This document shows, in pieces, positions 36,411-45,376 of a DNA stretch of 64,000 nucleotides. The notes beneath the pieces were generated by a model. The model saw nothing but the letters and a program-made list of their open reading frames with translations, did no database searches and was not told the DNA's origin. The stretch covers positions 1 to 64,000 of the forward strand of contig JAUJNL010000007.1 of NCBI GenBank assembly GCA_030448185.1, written 5' to 3'. Origin of the DNA: Cytophagales bacterium. GTDB taxonomy: Bacteria > Bacteroidota > Bacteroidia > Cytophagales > 172606-1. The position numbers were made by a program, and so were the translations under genes. Positions within the stretch are counted from its first letter, which is position 1; each line of letters starts with the position of its first letter.

Positions 36411-37160
36411 ATGCCATGCAATCGCTTCCTGGTGCTTTTTCTGTGTTGTTTATGGATTCCGCTCTTATCGGTGTGCCAGAATACTGTAAATCCGAAACCT
36501 CGCGTACTGGTTTTTGCCAAAACAAAGGGCTTCCGGCACTCATCTATTGGGGTGGGTAAAGTGGCAATCATGAAGCTTGGCTCCGAAAATGGGTTTGAGG
36601 TAGATACTACTGAAGATGCAGGGGTATTTACTGGGACTAATCTTAAAAAATACAAAACAGTAGTGTTCCTGAGTACTACCGGTGATGTATTGGACAATGC
36701 CCAACAAACTGTTTTTGAGCAATACATCCGCTCGGGTGGCGGTTATGTGGGTATTCATGCCGCTACGGATACGGAGTATAACTGGCCCTGGTACAATAAA
36801 CTGGTGGGTGCCTACTTTGAGAGTCACCCCAAGCAACAGGACGCCGAGTTACAAGTACTTGATAAGAATCATCCCGCTACCAGTTTTCTACCTGACCGCT
36901 GGAAACGCTTTGATGAGTGGTATAACTTTAAAAGCATCAACCAGGACGTGAAAGTGCTGATGAAGATCGACGAAAAGACTTACGAAGGCGGAAAGCTGGG
37001 CAATAATCATCCGATAGCTTGGTACCACGCCTACGATGGGGGCCGGGCTTTCTATACGGCTTGCGGCCACACCGAAGCTAGTTTTTCCGACCCATTATTT
37101 CTCCGGCACATGCTGGGCGGCATTCAGTATGCAATGGGCACGAAAAAGGCAGGAAAGTGA
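36411..37160 (+). CDS. ThuA domain-containing exported protein
   Basis: The 249-residue protein has a signal peptide (FLVLFLCCLWIPLLSVCQ) and a ThuA fold, a class I glutamine amidotransferase-like domain. Family segments are VLVFAKTKGFRHSSI at the N-terminus, YIRSGGGYVGIHAATDTEYN in the middle, and HPIAWYHAYDGGRAFYTACG H toward the end. ThuA takes part in trehalose and related disaccharide use through 3-keto sugar intermediates in rhizobia. The convergent GMC oxidoreductase and small subunit genes fit such a pathway. Here it would act in the periplasm. Confidence 0.9.
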   Translation: MPCNRFLVLFLCCLWIPLLSVCQNTVNPKPRVLVFAKTKGFRHSSIGVGKVAIMKLGSENGFEVDTTEDAGVFTGTNLKKYKTVVFLSTTGDVLDNAQQTVFEQYIRSGGGYVGIHAATDTEYNWPWYNKLVGAYFESHPKQQDAELQVLDKNHPATSFLPDRWKRFDEWYNFKSINQDVKVLMKIDEKTYEGGKLGNNHPIAWYHAYDGGRAFYTACGHTEASFSDPLFLRHMLGGIQYAMGTKKAGK

Positions 37161-37202
37161 GCCATCCGGAGAATAATTGATTGTTTCGCCAGGAAATAAT
37201 CT

Positions 37203-37240
37203 AAAAAAAGGCGTCCGGAAAAATCCGGACGCCTTTTTTA
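37203..37240. terminator. bidirectional terminator, 17-bp perfect stem
   Basis: AAAAAAAGGCGTCCGGA and TCCGGACGCCTTTTTTT form a perfect stem with a 4-nt A loop, between the convergent ThuA and GMC genes. Confidence 0.95.
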
Positions 37241-37260
37241 ATCTTTACTACTATTCTACA

Positions 37261-38973
37261 TTATATATTCTGACGGTTCAACTCCTTGACGGCGTGGTCA
37301 CAGGCCCGGGCAGTCAATGCCATATAGGTCAGGGAAGGATTGACACAACTGGCCGAAGTCATACAGGCGCCATCCGTTACAAATACATTGGATACGGAGT
37401 GTACTTGATTAAAGGCATTCAGCACCGACGTTTTAGGATCACGTCCCATGCGGGCCGTCCCCATTTCGTGGATAGCCATGCCCGGGTAAGAACCGTTATC
37501 ATACGTCTTTACATTTTTGCAGCCAGCAGTTTCCAGCATTTCGGCGGCGTCGTTCATCATATCCACCCGCATTTTCTTCTCGTTCTCCTTAAACTCAGCA
37601 TCGAATATCACCGTGGGAATGCCCCACTTATCCCGCTTATCCCGGCTAAGTTTCATGTGATTTTCGTGAAGAGGAAGCGTTTCACCGAAACCCGTCATTC
37701 CCATGGTCCATTTACCTGGCTTGGAAAGCGAATCTTTAAAATCGGCACCGATACCCATCTCCGCAATACCTCGTTGCCAGCCGGTACGGCTAGCGCCGCC
37801 CTGATACCCAAAGCCGCGGGTATACTCCCGCTTATCACTGCCAATATTACGGTAACGTGGGATGTAAATACCATTGGGCCGGCGGCCATAGAAATATTTG
37901 TCCTCAAAGCCATCCCACTCACCGGAAGCTCCTGCCCGGAAGTGATGATCCATCAGGTTGTGCCCAAGTTCGCCGCTGTCGTTACCCAGCCCGTTAGGGA
38001 ACCGGTCGGAGGTAGAGTTAAGCATAACCAGGGTAGTACTGATCGCCGAACCATTCAGGAAGATGATTTTAGCGTAGTATTCGGTCTCCTGCTTGCTCTG
38101 GCTGTCAATCACTTTTACGCCGGTGGCTTTCTTCTTCTGGTCATCGTAGATTACCTGACTGACGATAGAGTTAGGCCGCAGGGTCAGATTTCCCGTTTTC
38201 ATGGCAGCCGGAAGAGTACTGGCCTGGGTACTGAAGTATGCCCCATACGGACAGCCCCGGCTGCACAGGTTCCGATACTGACAGGAAGCCCGGCCTAGCG
38301 CCGTTTGAAGGGCGGTAGGCGAAGTAATATTAGCGGCCCGGCCCATGGTCATGTGGCGGCCTTTGAATTTGGATTCAATGCCCTTACGTACTTCCTTTTC
38401 CACGCAGTTCATCTCCATGGGTGGCTGGAATTGCCCGTCGGGTAATTGAGCCAGACCCAATTTTTCGCCGCTGATACCCACAAATTTTTCCACGTAATCG
38501 TACCAGGACGCAATATCTTTATAGCGGATTGGCCAGTCAATAGCGATCCCTTCTTTCTTATTGGCCTCAAAGTCAATATCACTCAGGCGGTACGATTGCC
38601 GGCCCCACATAATTGATTTACCACCGACGATATCGGGCCGGAACCAGTCGAACCGCTTTTCTTCGGCATACGGGGAGTCAGTATCCGTAACCCAGTAGTT
38701 AGGCGCAAATTCATTATAGGGATAATCGCGGCTCAGGAAGGGATGGGTTTCTTTTTGTTGGTTGGTAAGCCGTCCGCGGTGCTGGTATTTCCAGATATCC
38801 TGATTGGCAGGCTGGTAGCCTTCAATATGTTTCAATTCGTGACCGCGTTCCAGCATCAGCACTTTCAGTCCCTTCTCAGTCAGTTCTTTGGCTGCCCACC
38901 CCCCGCTGACACCTGAACCCACCACAATGGCATCGTAGGTATTTTGCGCTTTGGCTTTTAAATTAAGATTCAT
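37261..38973 (-). CDS. GMC family FAD-dependent oxidoreductase
   Basis: The 570-residue protein begins with the FAD-binding Rossmann motif VVGSGVSGGWAAKELTE, and later has the GMC features GGKSIMWGRQSYR and the C-terminal HEMGTARMGRD with the active-site histidine, then ASCVNPSLTYMALTARACDH at the end. In Bacteroidota many such proteins form a complex with a gluconate-2-dehydrogenase subunit 3-like small protein, which is the next gene upstream. It probably oxidises sugars or glycosides, perhaps at C3. No signal peptide is seen, so it may be exported together with its Tat-type partner. Confidence 0.93.
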   Translation of the reverse strand: MNLNLKAKAQNTYDAIVVGSGVSGGWAAKELTEKGLKVLMLERGHELKHIEGYQPANQDIWKYQHRGRLTNQQKETHPFLSRDYPYNEFAPNYWVTDTDSPYAEEKRFDWFRPDIVGGKSIMWGRQSYRLSDIDFEANKKEGIAIDWPIRYKDIASWYDYVEKFVGISGEKLGLAQLPDGQFQPPMEMNCVEKEVRKGIESKFKGRHMTMGRAANITSPTALQTALGRASCQYRNLCSRGCPYGAYFSTQASTLPAAMKTGNLTLRPNSIVSQVIYDDQKKKATGVKVIDSQSKQETEYYAKIIFLNGSAISTTLVMLNSTSDRFPNGLGNDSGELGHNLMDHHFRAGASGEWDGFEDKYFYGRRPNGIYIPRYRNIGSDKREYTRGFGYQGGASRTGWQRGIAEMGIGADFKDSLSKPGKWTMGMTGFGETLPLHENHMKLSRDKRDKWGIPTVIFDAEFKENEKKMRVDMMNDAAEMLETAGCKNVKTYDNGSYPGMAIHEMGTARMGRDPKTSVLNAFNQVHSVSNVFVTDGACMTSASCVNPSLTYMALTARACDHAVKELNRQNI

Positions 38974-38987
38974 CGGCTTTTAAAAAA

Positions 38988-39077
38988 ATTTTAAATGTTA
39001 AGGGCTAAATACTAAACAAAAAAGACCCAAATGCAGCTCTCTTCATTTAGCATTTAAAATTCATCATTTAGCATTTG
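38988..39077. repeat. spacer inverted repeat with TTTAGCATTTA words
   Basis: TTTTAAATGTTAAGGGCTAA at 38988-39007 is opposed by two copies of CATTTAGCATTT-like words at 39042-39077. It lies between the GMC gene and its small-subunit gene. Confidence 0.45.
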
Positions 39078-39078
39078 C

Positions 39079-39726
39079 CTATAGGGCCCACGCCTTCTGA
39101 CCAGGTTTCATATCCACGCAGCCTTCATAGCGGCCGGGCACGAATACGTACTCAAGGGCTTGGGTAGCGCCGGGCTCAGAGGTAAAATAGCCCAGCAGGG
39201 TAAGTTCTTTCAGCGTGAAGAAATAGTGCGGCAGCGCCTTTTCTTCTTCACCGGCCGCTCCCTGCGCCTGGTTCTTCTTTTGTTCGGCTTCCTGCCGTTG
39301 TTTGTCGCGCTGGGCATGCGCCTCTGCTTCCACCTTCTTCAGCAGTTCCGTTCTTTCGGCGGGCTTCAGTGAGACAAATTCGTTTTTGTAGGTATCATTA
39401 GCAGCCTTGTCCAGGCTTTCCAGTCCGGCCATAAAATGCTGCCGGTCCTTTTCGGGGTAGCAGTCATTCATCATAATGACAATGAAAGCTCCTACACCAG
39501 CCTCTTTAGCACCTGGCGTGCTGGTCTTAGGAATAATAGTTTCGGCAGCTTCATCGGTCAGTTTCTGGTGATCAGCAGTGAGCTTGGCCGACTCACCGGT
39601 TGCCGTTTCTTTACCTCCCTGTTCCGTTTTTTTCTGGCAGCCTTCCAGTACGGCAATTAGGGTGGGTGCAGAAAGTGTGCCACCCATCAGGGTTGCCACT
39701 CTCAATAGCGCGTCTCTGCGTTGCAT
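39079..39726 (-). CDS. gluconate 2-dehydrogenase subunit 3 family protein
   Basis: The 215-residue protein starts MQRRDALLRVATLMGGTLSA, a twin-arginine-type signal with R3R4 and a hydrophobic stretch, followed by a cysteine at residue 30 that could be lipidated. It contains the family segment ADHQKLTDEAAETIIPKTST and ends with the conserved GRYEGCVDMKPGQKAWAL. This small subunit exports and supports the GMC flavoprotein encoded just downstream on the same strand. A cytochrome c subunit is not seen next to them. The stretch RDKQRQEAEQKKNQAQGAAG in the middle is a low-complexity insert. Confidence 0.9.
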   Translation of the reverse strand: MQRRDALLRVATLMGGTLSAPTLIAVLEGCQKKTEQGGKETATGESAKLTADHQKLTDEAAETIIPKTSTPGAKEAGVGAFIVIMMNDCYPEKDRQHFMAGLESLDKAANDTYKNEFVSLKPAERTELLKKVEAEAHAQRDKQRQEAEQKKNQAQGAAGEEEKALPHYFFTLKELTLLGYFTSEPGATQALEYVFVPGRYEGCVDMKPGQKAWAL

Positions 39727-39916
39727 AGAAAATTAGCTCAATCAATTATTTGGGCTAACAAGTTACATCCTTTGTACTGGGAATGCAAAATTTTATGGCA
39801 GAAATGCAAATCTTCCCTTGATTAGCGCTGACTTAGAGCAACTTAATCGGTTGCTACTTGTAACAAAAGAGGACTTTTAGGGGAAGAGGAACGGGAGATA
39901 AAAATAATTACAGCAG

Positions 39917-40663
39917 TTATTCGGGAAAATAGATGGGATGCTTGCGGTTATATTCCATAAGGTAATATAAAGTCTTTTGCTCCTTACCATTGCTGGGAGG
40001 GTTACAACTTTTGTAAAAAGCTGGGGCACGCTGACAAACCTCCATCATATTATTTAAGGTTAACTCTTTTAGATTTCCTGTTTTCACCTCAAACATATAA
40101 CGCTTGGCTTCGCTGTAGCCCATTGTACTCTGCCTACTGGACCCATACATATCACTATTTATTAAGCCGTTATTATAGGATCCGGTGTATTCTTTGATCA
40201 CAATCAGTACACACACCGAACCAATAATATCAATACGGCTCCAGCCGCCTTCGTTCGTCCAGGTAGTAGTTGCAAACGGATTTTTAGACCAGTACCGATC
40301 CCAGCCGGAGGCGAAGTTTCGGTTCATTACATACACAGTTCGACCATCCGAGAAGCCCCATATTTCATTAACGATAGCATTTTTACGGTGACCACTGCTA
40401 TCATATTCAACCACGTCGTCTCGAAAAATTTTAGCAAAAAAACTACGGTCCTGTTTATCTTTTCCGGATACAATCCAATCAACGGGAATGGCCGGACTGT
40501 TATTAATGAAGTTATCATAACTACGGTAAATCCCGGGCTTAAACCGGAAACCAGGTCCGTAAGCTATTTTACTGTAATCAGGCTCCTTAAAATAATCATA
40601 TTCTGCCTGGGCGAATCCGGCAAGAGAACAAAGGATAAAGGCAAGAGATAGAGAGTATTTCAT
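39917..40663 (-). CDS. hypothetical exported protein, 248 aa
   Basis: A signal peptide (LSLAFILCSLAGFAQA) precedes a mature domain with YDYFKEPDYSKIAYGPGFRF, a beta-rich middle (FSDGRTVYVMNRNFASGWDR) and a C-terminal helix-rich region with LTLNNMMEVCQRAPAFYKSC. The YMFEVKTGNLKELTLNN segment is typical of Bacteroidota proteins that report on housekeeping parameters, but no domain is recognised. It stands alone, divergent from osmC. The exported location is well supported; the function is unknown. Confidence 0.75.
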   Translation of the reverse strand: MKYSLSLAFILCSLAGFAQAEYDYFKEPDYSKIAYGPGFRFKPGIYRSYDNFINNSPAIPVDWIVSGKDKQDRSFFAKIFRDDVVEYDSSGHRKNAIVNEIWGFSDGRTVYVMNRNFASGWDRYWSKNPFATTTWTNEGGWSRIDIIGSVCVLIVIKEYTGSYNNGLINSDMYGSSRQSTMGYSEAKRYMFEVKTGNLKELTLNNMMEVCQRAPAFYKSCNPPSNGKEQKTLYYLMEYNRKHPIYFPE

Positions 40664-40811
40664 ACACCAAGGACAATTTTCTGATTAATTACCCTTGTCC
40701 CGCTTTTGTAACAAAGATTTGAAAATTAAATAGTAACAATGATTTTACTGGTAGAATATGATTTTCTGCCGGGGAAATGATAATTTCACCCATTACTTAA
40801 CCACTTCTTGT

Positions 40812-41249
40812 ATGAAAAGAACCAGCACTGCCGTTTGGAACGGCTCCGGGATGGAAGGCAAAGGAACGCTGTCCACCCAAAGCGGCGCATTTCAGGACCA
40901 GCCGTATTCCTTCAAAACCCGCTTTCAGAATGAAGATGGCAAAGCCGGCACCAACCCCGAAGAATTGATTGCTGCTGCTCATGCCGGTTGCTTTGCTATG
41001 GCCCTGAGTTTTCAGCTAAGTGGCGCCGGTTTTGTTCCGGACGAATTGCGAACCGAAGCCACCCTAAGTATGGAAAAAGAAGCAGGAGGACCAGACTGGT
41101 CCATCACAGCGGTCCAACTGAACCTGACGGCCAAAGTACCGAATATTTCGCAGCAGCAGTTCCAGGAACTAGCCCAAAAAGCCAAAGCCGGTTGTCCGGT
41201 TTCTAAAGTTCTGAATGCCCAGATTACACTGAACGCCAAGCTGGCGTAG
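40812..41249 (+). CDS. osmC: OsmC family peroxiredoxin
   Basis: I choose the ATG at 40812 (MKRTSTAVWNGSGMEGKG), which matches the OsmC N-terminus; upstream sequence is not protein-like. The 145-residue protein has the two redox cysteines C60 (AHAGCFAM) and C128 (KAGCPVSK). OsmC reduces organic hydroperoxides with thiol cofactors in the cytoplasm. The length and spacing are normal. An inverted repeat that probably ends transcription follows between this gene and the phosphoesterase fusion. Confidence 0.94.
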   Translation: MKRTSTAVWNGSGMEGKGTLSTQSGAFQDQPYSFKTRFQNEDGKAGTNPEELIAAAHAGCFAMALSFQLSGAGFVPDELRTEATLSMEKEAGGPDWSITAVQLNLTAKVPNISQQQFQELAQKAKAGCPVSKVLNAQITLNAKLA

Positions 41250-41313
41250 TTTTTTGTTAAAGCCTGAAAGGTACTCAGGCGTATAATTTAATCCCTGTCT
41301 TCCCTCGGTGAAC

Positions 41314-41395
41314 TTCAAACATCGAACAAGGAATAACGGATTTCGAAGGAATAAACCATCCTTTTTTATTCGAAGTTCCTTGTTCGATGTTCGAA
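41314..41395. repeat. long inverted repeat between osmC and the phosphoesterase fusion
   Basis: TTCAAACATCGAACAAGGAA (41314-41333) and the reverse complement of TTCCTTGTTCGATGTTCGAA (41376-41395) match at 19 of 20 positions. The interior is also partly self-complementary (CGAAGGAATAAA with TTTTTTATTCG). Similar words (ATCGAGTGTCGAACAAGGAA) occur at 47268-47287. It probably serves as a bidirectional terminator. Confidence 0.6.
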
Positions 41396-41475
41396 ATTGA
41401 AATCAAACTTCCCTAACCCGCTAATCAAATACAGTTTCTAGAAAACCTTTGGCGGGTATCCCAGGCTCTCTTTTT

Positions 41476-44400
41476 TCAGAAGAAAAATCCCAGTTTTACC
41501 AGGGGCAGCCGGTCTTCTTCGGACACTGTGTACATAGCCGAAACCACGACTATTTTGAAGGGGGCAATCCAAATGCCGCCTCCGTAGCCCTGGTGCCACT
41601 TACTGGATGCTTCCCCTTTCAGCCATACCCGGCCTACATCATGAAAACCGACAATGCCCGCATAGGCCGGAAAGAGGTAAGTCTTAAAGGAGAAAAGACG
41701 CAGACGTACCTCAGTATTGTTGTAAAAACTGCTCTTGCCCGAGAATCGGGTCCGGCGGTAACCTCGTAAGTTGGTAAGCCCTCCCAATGCATTGGCCTGA
41801 AAAAACTCGTAATCCGTAAAGTTTATCCCCCCACCAAAACGAGTAGCCAGTGTAAGTCTGGCGGGCAGCCGGATAGACCAATAAAAGGCTAAATCAGATT
41901 GGATCCGGGTTAAATTCTGCGCTAGAGGGTTCAGGCCATGATATAGGGTAGATTCGGTATACCAGTGAACGCCGGATGACGGCATCATCTGATTGTCGCG
42001 GCTATCAATGTTAAATCCTAGTTTCAGGCCTCCGTACGGTTTTCGTTCGAACACGTTTTTGGGTTCACCCGAGCCATTTTCCGAAAAGTTTTCAATAAAG
42101 CGGCCAGGGGTACGCTCTACCTCTACACTTTCAAACGCGGGCCCGAAGAAGAAAGTAGTATTGGTATTAGGTGCATATCTGAGTAAGGCATTCAATCCCC
42201 AGTTTTCGAACCGGGTCCGGTAGTAATTAATCCGATTCTCCTTATTATATACGGTTTCATTACCCAGTCCAAAGAAATTATTAACAAAATTAGGCGCTCT
42301 TACCTCGCCGTTTACCTGCAGGTCGAGGCGTCCGATAACATCGGTAAAATCACCCGCATAGCGGAAATTATAGGCCCTGGTAGCAAAGGCATAATTCGCC
42401 GTCAATCGGTGCTGCGCTGCATAAGGTTCGTTCCGAAAGCCTTGCTTCTTGACTAAGAAGCCGCCTCCCACAAATAGGCCGTCGTCAGGATTATACTGCA
42501 GGGAAAGTAAAGGCGCCACCAGGTTATACCGGAATGATTTACGGTTGTAGTCATTTACGCCAGCATAACTGCCGGTCATGTCGCGGGTTTCAGAGCCTGG
42601 TTTGATCTCATTGCCCTTCTTGGTGTCGTATACCAAGTTTTTTCGCTGCAACCCCGCCACTTTTGAGCTATCAATTATTGTATCTCTTCCCTTTCCCCCA
42701 ATTACGCGAATAGTAATGCCTTTCTGGGCTCTCCCGTGCAAAACAAACCGGTCATCCCCGTTGAGTCCGTACATTCGGACCTCTCTGGTTTGGGAAGGAA
42801 CAAAGGTCCGTTCGTACATGACCTGTTCCAAGTCGCTATCTTTGCCCACTTTACGAACGGTTACTTTGGTTTTTCCGTCCTCCAGCCGGTGTACGTCAAA
42901 CTGTTCTTCTTTATTGCTGCCTACTACATCTACCGCCCGGGAGAGAAAGCGGTATTGCGCTTCCGCGTAGCGGGACAGGTCATCACGGCGTTTTTTCAGC
43001 TTGGCAATGACTGTTTCCCCGGACAGTTTAAATATAGGTTCGGGCCACTGGTGGATTGCATTTTCAATCACTTCGTCAGTAAGGAGTCTTTTCAAGGTGT
43101 CAGCCATTGCTTTCCACGCTGCCAGGTCAGGTTCAGTCAGGAATGACCGGTCAAAGTACCGGGCATTAAAATTAAGGCCGGGGACATCCCGGATCTGGTA
43201 ATCAAACCCCTGAATTTTAGGCATGATCCATTTCCGGCTGGCAATTTTGGGCAGCAGGCCCTGATTCACAAAAAAAGCCTGGTCGCGGTCACGGGGAATA
43301 GGTTTGTAAATGGTTCCATTTTTAGTCTTAAAGCTTGCCCAGCGCCACTGGTCGTCGTGCCGGTCCCAGTCACCGATAATCATATCAAACAGGCGGGCCC
43401 GCAATACGGCTTGCTGGTCTACCCGGTTGTCATTGTCATCGTACAGCTTGTCAATCAATTTTGTCGTACTGGATATTTTTTCGGCCCCTCCGAACAGATC
43501 TGTTTTTTCGAAACCCTCATCGGGCCGTTCTTCTAATAAGCACAAAGTGTTGGCAAAAGCCTTGCGGTTCCGGCCCAAACGGGGATCGTCAGGCACAAAG
43601 ACCAGTTTGGGATTGGTATGAAAAATACCGGCTGCCTTTGCCAGCGGAGGTACCACCAAAGCGGCGTACGGGTGCGAAGCGGAAATCTGGTCCTGCACGA
43701 TGTCGGCGGCAAATGAACCCCGGAGATTTTCAGGAATGGCGTTCTCAGCATATTTTTCGACGGAGCGGAGTACGTACTGGCGTCCGTCTTTTGCTTGTAA
43801 CCGCAAGGATTTGGTTTGCATACCGCCGCCCCGCTGCCCAATAGTGAGTCCACCAGCTTCTTTGTTCAGGCGGAAAACGGGAGCCGCTACCGGAGTAGTC
43901 CATACGTTGCGGTAGTTTTCACCCAACAAAAACTTTTTGAAAGCCTTGGCTTGGTAAATATGGTTGGCAGCCATGGACACTGTGGAGTCTTTGTAGTCGA
44001 ACCGGTCGCCAGGGTCAGGGGGAGCCATTTGCTCCCGGAACGATTCCAACATCCGGACCTCATAGAGTTGCTTACCTTCGGGGTGGTCTTTATCAGGTTC
44101 CCAGAATGTGAGCCAGGCTTCTCCACTGGGGTAATAATCAATGCGCCCAAACCCGACCTTATCCGCAGCAAACCGTCCGTGCCGCCGCGGCCTCACCGGC
44201 GTAATTTTGCAACCGCTGCCACTGGTTATGTAATGAATACTATCCTGCACGATATGTTCCAGGGCATGTTCGTGGCCATTCACATACACCGCGTTAGGAT
44301 GCTGGCGTAACACGGCAGTAATACCGTCACGCATCTGCCGGTTCAACGGATGGACTATATCCTGCCGGCTGCCAATGATTTTCCGGTACAGGGGGTAAAT

Positions 44401-45165
44401 AGAGCCGAGGCCGGGCAGGGGAATATAAAGCTTAGGCTGGATCTCCAAAAAGGGAAACAGGTGATTTTTCCAGGTATAATAGCCGCCGTGCGGTCCATGC
44501 GTATACATCGGGTGATGCCCGGCTACAATGACTCGCTTATTAATATTCCGCTCAATAATGTCATCGAGCAACACCAACATATCAGTCAGATCTTTTGCTT
44601 CGCAATCATTTTCCGCCCCGGGCCGGTCCCAGGCATGTAGCGGCCACTGCGTATCAATCAGTACCAGAGTAAGCTTGTTGTTCAGCGATACTTCTACGGG
44701 ACCCGGGCAGCCGCCCTGCGGCAAAAACACGTTTTCCTGTTGCAGGTACTGACTGATAAACTGGGCTTGGTTCTGTACGTACCGCCAGCCATTGCGTCCC
44801 ATTCGGTCCCAGTCGTGGTTGCCTGGAATGAATATGGCCCTGCCCGGGTAATTCTGGAGAATTTTCATTTGGGCAATGATCTTTTCCTCCGCCGCTTTAC
44901 GACCCAGATCATCGGGATCGGGCAGGCCCCGCTGGTAAATATTGTCACCTAAGTAGATAATCGTGCTGTTCTTACCCGCCTTTTGCATTTGGTTTCGGAG
45001 AGCCGACAGATTAGGATCATCTCCTTCCGTAACGGGGGCTCCGGCATCGCCGAGCAGAAATACCGAATGGCTGGGTTGTTTCCGGATACTATCCCGGGTA
45101 AGGCTTTGGGTCCGGGCAGGCAGCAATACAGTAAATAACAGGCAAGTTGATAGCAAAAATTTCAT
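41476..45165 (-). CDS. metallophosphoesterase / kinase-like / outer-membrane barrel fusion
   Basis: I start at 45165 (MKFLLSTCLLFTVLLPARTQ, a signal peptide), giving 1229 residues. Residues 30-350 are a calcineurin-like phosphoesterase: FLLGDAG, YLGDNIYQRG, GNHDWDR (about 112), GHHPMYTHGPHGG (about 215) and NGHEHALEH (about 296). A middle domain at about 420-720 holds MIIGDWDRHDDQWRW (about 593) and KPIPRDRDQAFF (about 618), resembling the catalytic and metal loops of CotH/HipA/Fam20-type kinases. The last 350 residues are outer-membrane strands ending in LPLVKLGFFF, as in Omp85/surface-antigen barrels. Known Bacteroidota proteins join phosphoesterase and barrel; the kinase-like reading of the middle is my inference. 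Confidence 0.85.
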   Translation of the reverse strand: MKFLLSTCLLFTVLLPARTQSLTRDSIRKQPSHSVFLLGDAGAPVTEGDDPNLSALRNQMQKAGKNSTIIYLGDNIYQRGLPDPDDLGRKAAEEKIIAQMKILQNYPGRAIFIPGNHDWDRMGRNGWRYVQNQAQFISQYLQQENVFLPQGGCPGPVEVSLNNKLTLVLIDTQWPLHAWDRPGAENDCEAKDLTDMLVLLDDIIERNINKRVIVAGHHPMYTHGPHGGYYTWKNHLFPFLEIQPKLYIPLPGLGSIYPLYRKIIGSRQDIVHPLNRQMRDGITAVLRQHPNAVYVNGHEHALEHIVQDSIHYITSGSGCKITPVRPRRHGRFAADKVGFGRIDYYPSGEAWLTFWEPDKDHPEGKQLYEVRMLESFREQMAPPDPGDRFDYKDSTVSMAANHIYQAKAFKKFLLGENYRNVWTTPVAAPVFRLNKEAGGLTIGQRGGGMQTKSLRLQAKDGRQYVLRSVEKYAENAIPENLRGSFAADIVQDQISASHPYAALVVPPLAKAAGIFHTNPKLVFVPDDPRLGRNRKAFANTLCLLEERPDEGFEKTDLFGGAEKISSTTKLIDKLYDDNDNRVDQQAVLRARLFDMIIGDWDRHDDQWRWASFKTKNGTIYKPIPRDRDQAFFVNQGLLPKIASRKWIMPKIQGFDYQIRDVPGLNFNARYFDRSFLTEPDLAAWKAMADTLKRLLTDEVIENAIHQWPEPIFKLSGETVIAKLKKRRDDLSRYAEAQYRFLSRAVDVVGSNKEEQFDVHRLEDGKTKVTVRKVGKDSDLEQVMYERTFVPSQTREVRMYGLNGDDRFVLHGRAQKGITIRVIGGKGRDTIIDSSKVAGLQRKNLVYDTKKGNEIKPGSETRDMTGSYAGVNDYNRKSFRYNLVAPLLSLQYNPDDGLFVGGGFLVKKQGFRNEPYAAQHRLTANYAFATRAYNFRYAGDFTDVIGRLDLQVNGEVRAPNFVNNFFGLGNETVYNKENRINYYRTRFENWGLNALLRYAPNTNTTFFFGPAFESVEVERTPGRFIENFSENGSGEPKNVFERKPYGGLKLGFNIDSRDNQMMPSSGVHWYTESTLYHGLNPLAQNLTRIQSDLAFYWSIRLPARLTLATRFGGGINFTDYEFFQANALGGLTNLRGYRRTRFSGKSSFYNNTEVRLRLFSFKTYLFPAYAGIVGFHDVGRVWLKGEASSKWHQGYGGGIWIAPFKIVVVSAMYTVSEEDRLPLVKLGFFF

Positions 45166-45312
45166 AACACCGGGCAATGGACAGAGTACTCGTATGCTAC
45201 ATTTCATTCAGATGAATACCAGAGCGTACAATCTGAAGATTTGAGCAAAGTTGCTTTTTTAAAGCTAAATATAAGTGAGGGGTGGTCATAAAAGGAAAAG
45301 GTAGAAATAAAA

Positions 45313-45374
45313 CAAACAGAGGGGTTAACTTAGGGGTAACGACACCACCTCAAGTTAACATAAACCTCTGTTTG
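45313..45374 (+). promoter_or_regulatory. leader hairpin directly before the transposase start codon
   Basis: CAAACAGAGG (45313-45322) pairs with CCTCTGTTTG (45365-45374), and GTTAACTT (45324-45331) with AAGTTAAC (45352-45359). The stem ends 2 nt before the ATG at 45377, so it would bury the ribosome binding region. By analogy with IS10 and IS200 leader structures it may limit transposase translation from read-through transcripts. Confidence 0.6.
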
Positions 45375-45376
45375 CC

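Noticed and set aside
37177-38298. 373-codon open frame on the plus strand opposite the GMC oxidoreductase gene
   Set aside because: It is exactly antisense to a clear enzyme gene, lacks any domain, and its composition (many histidines and prolines) is that of a reverse-strand shadow.
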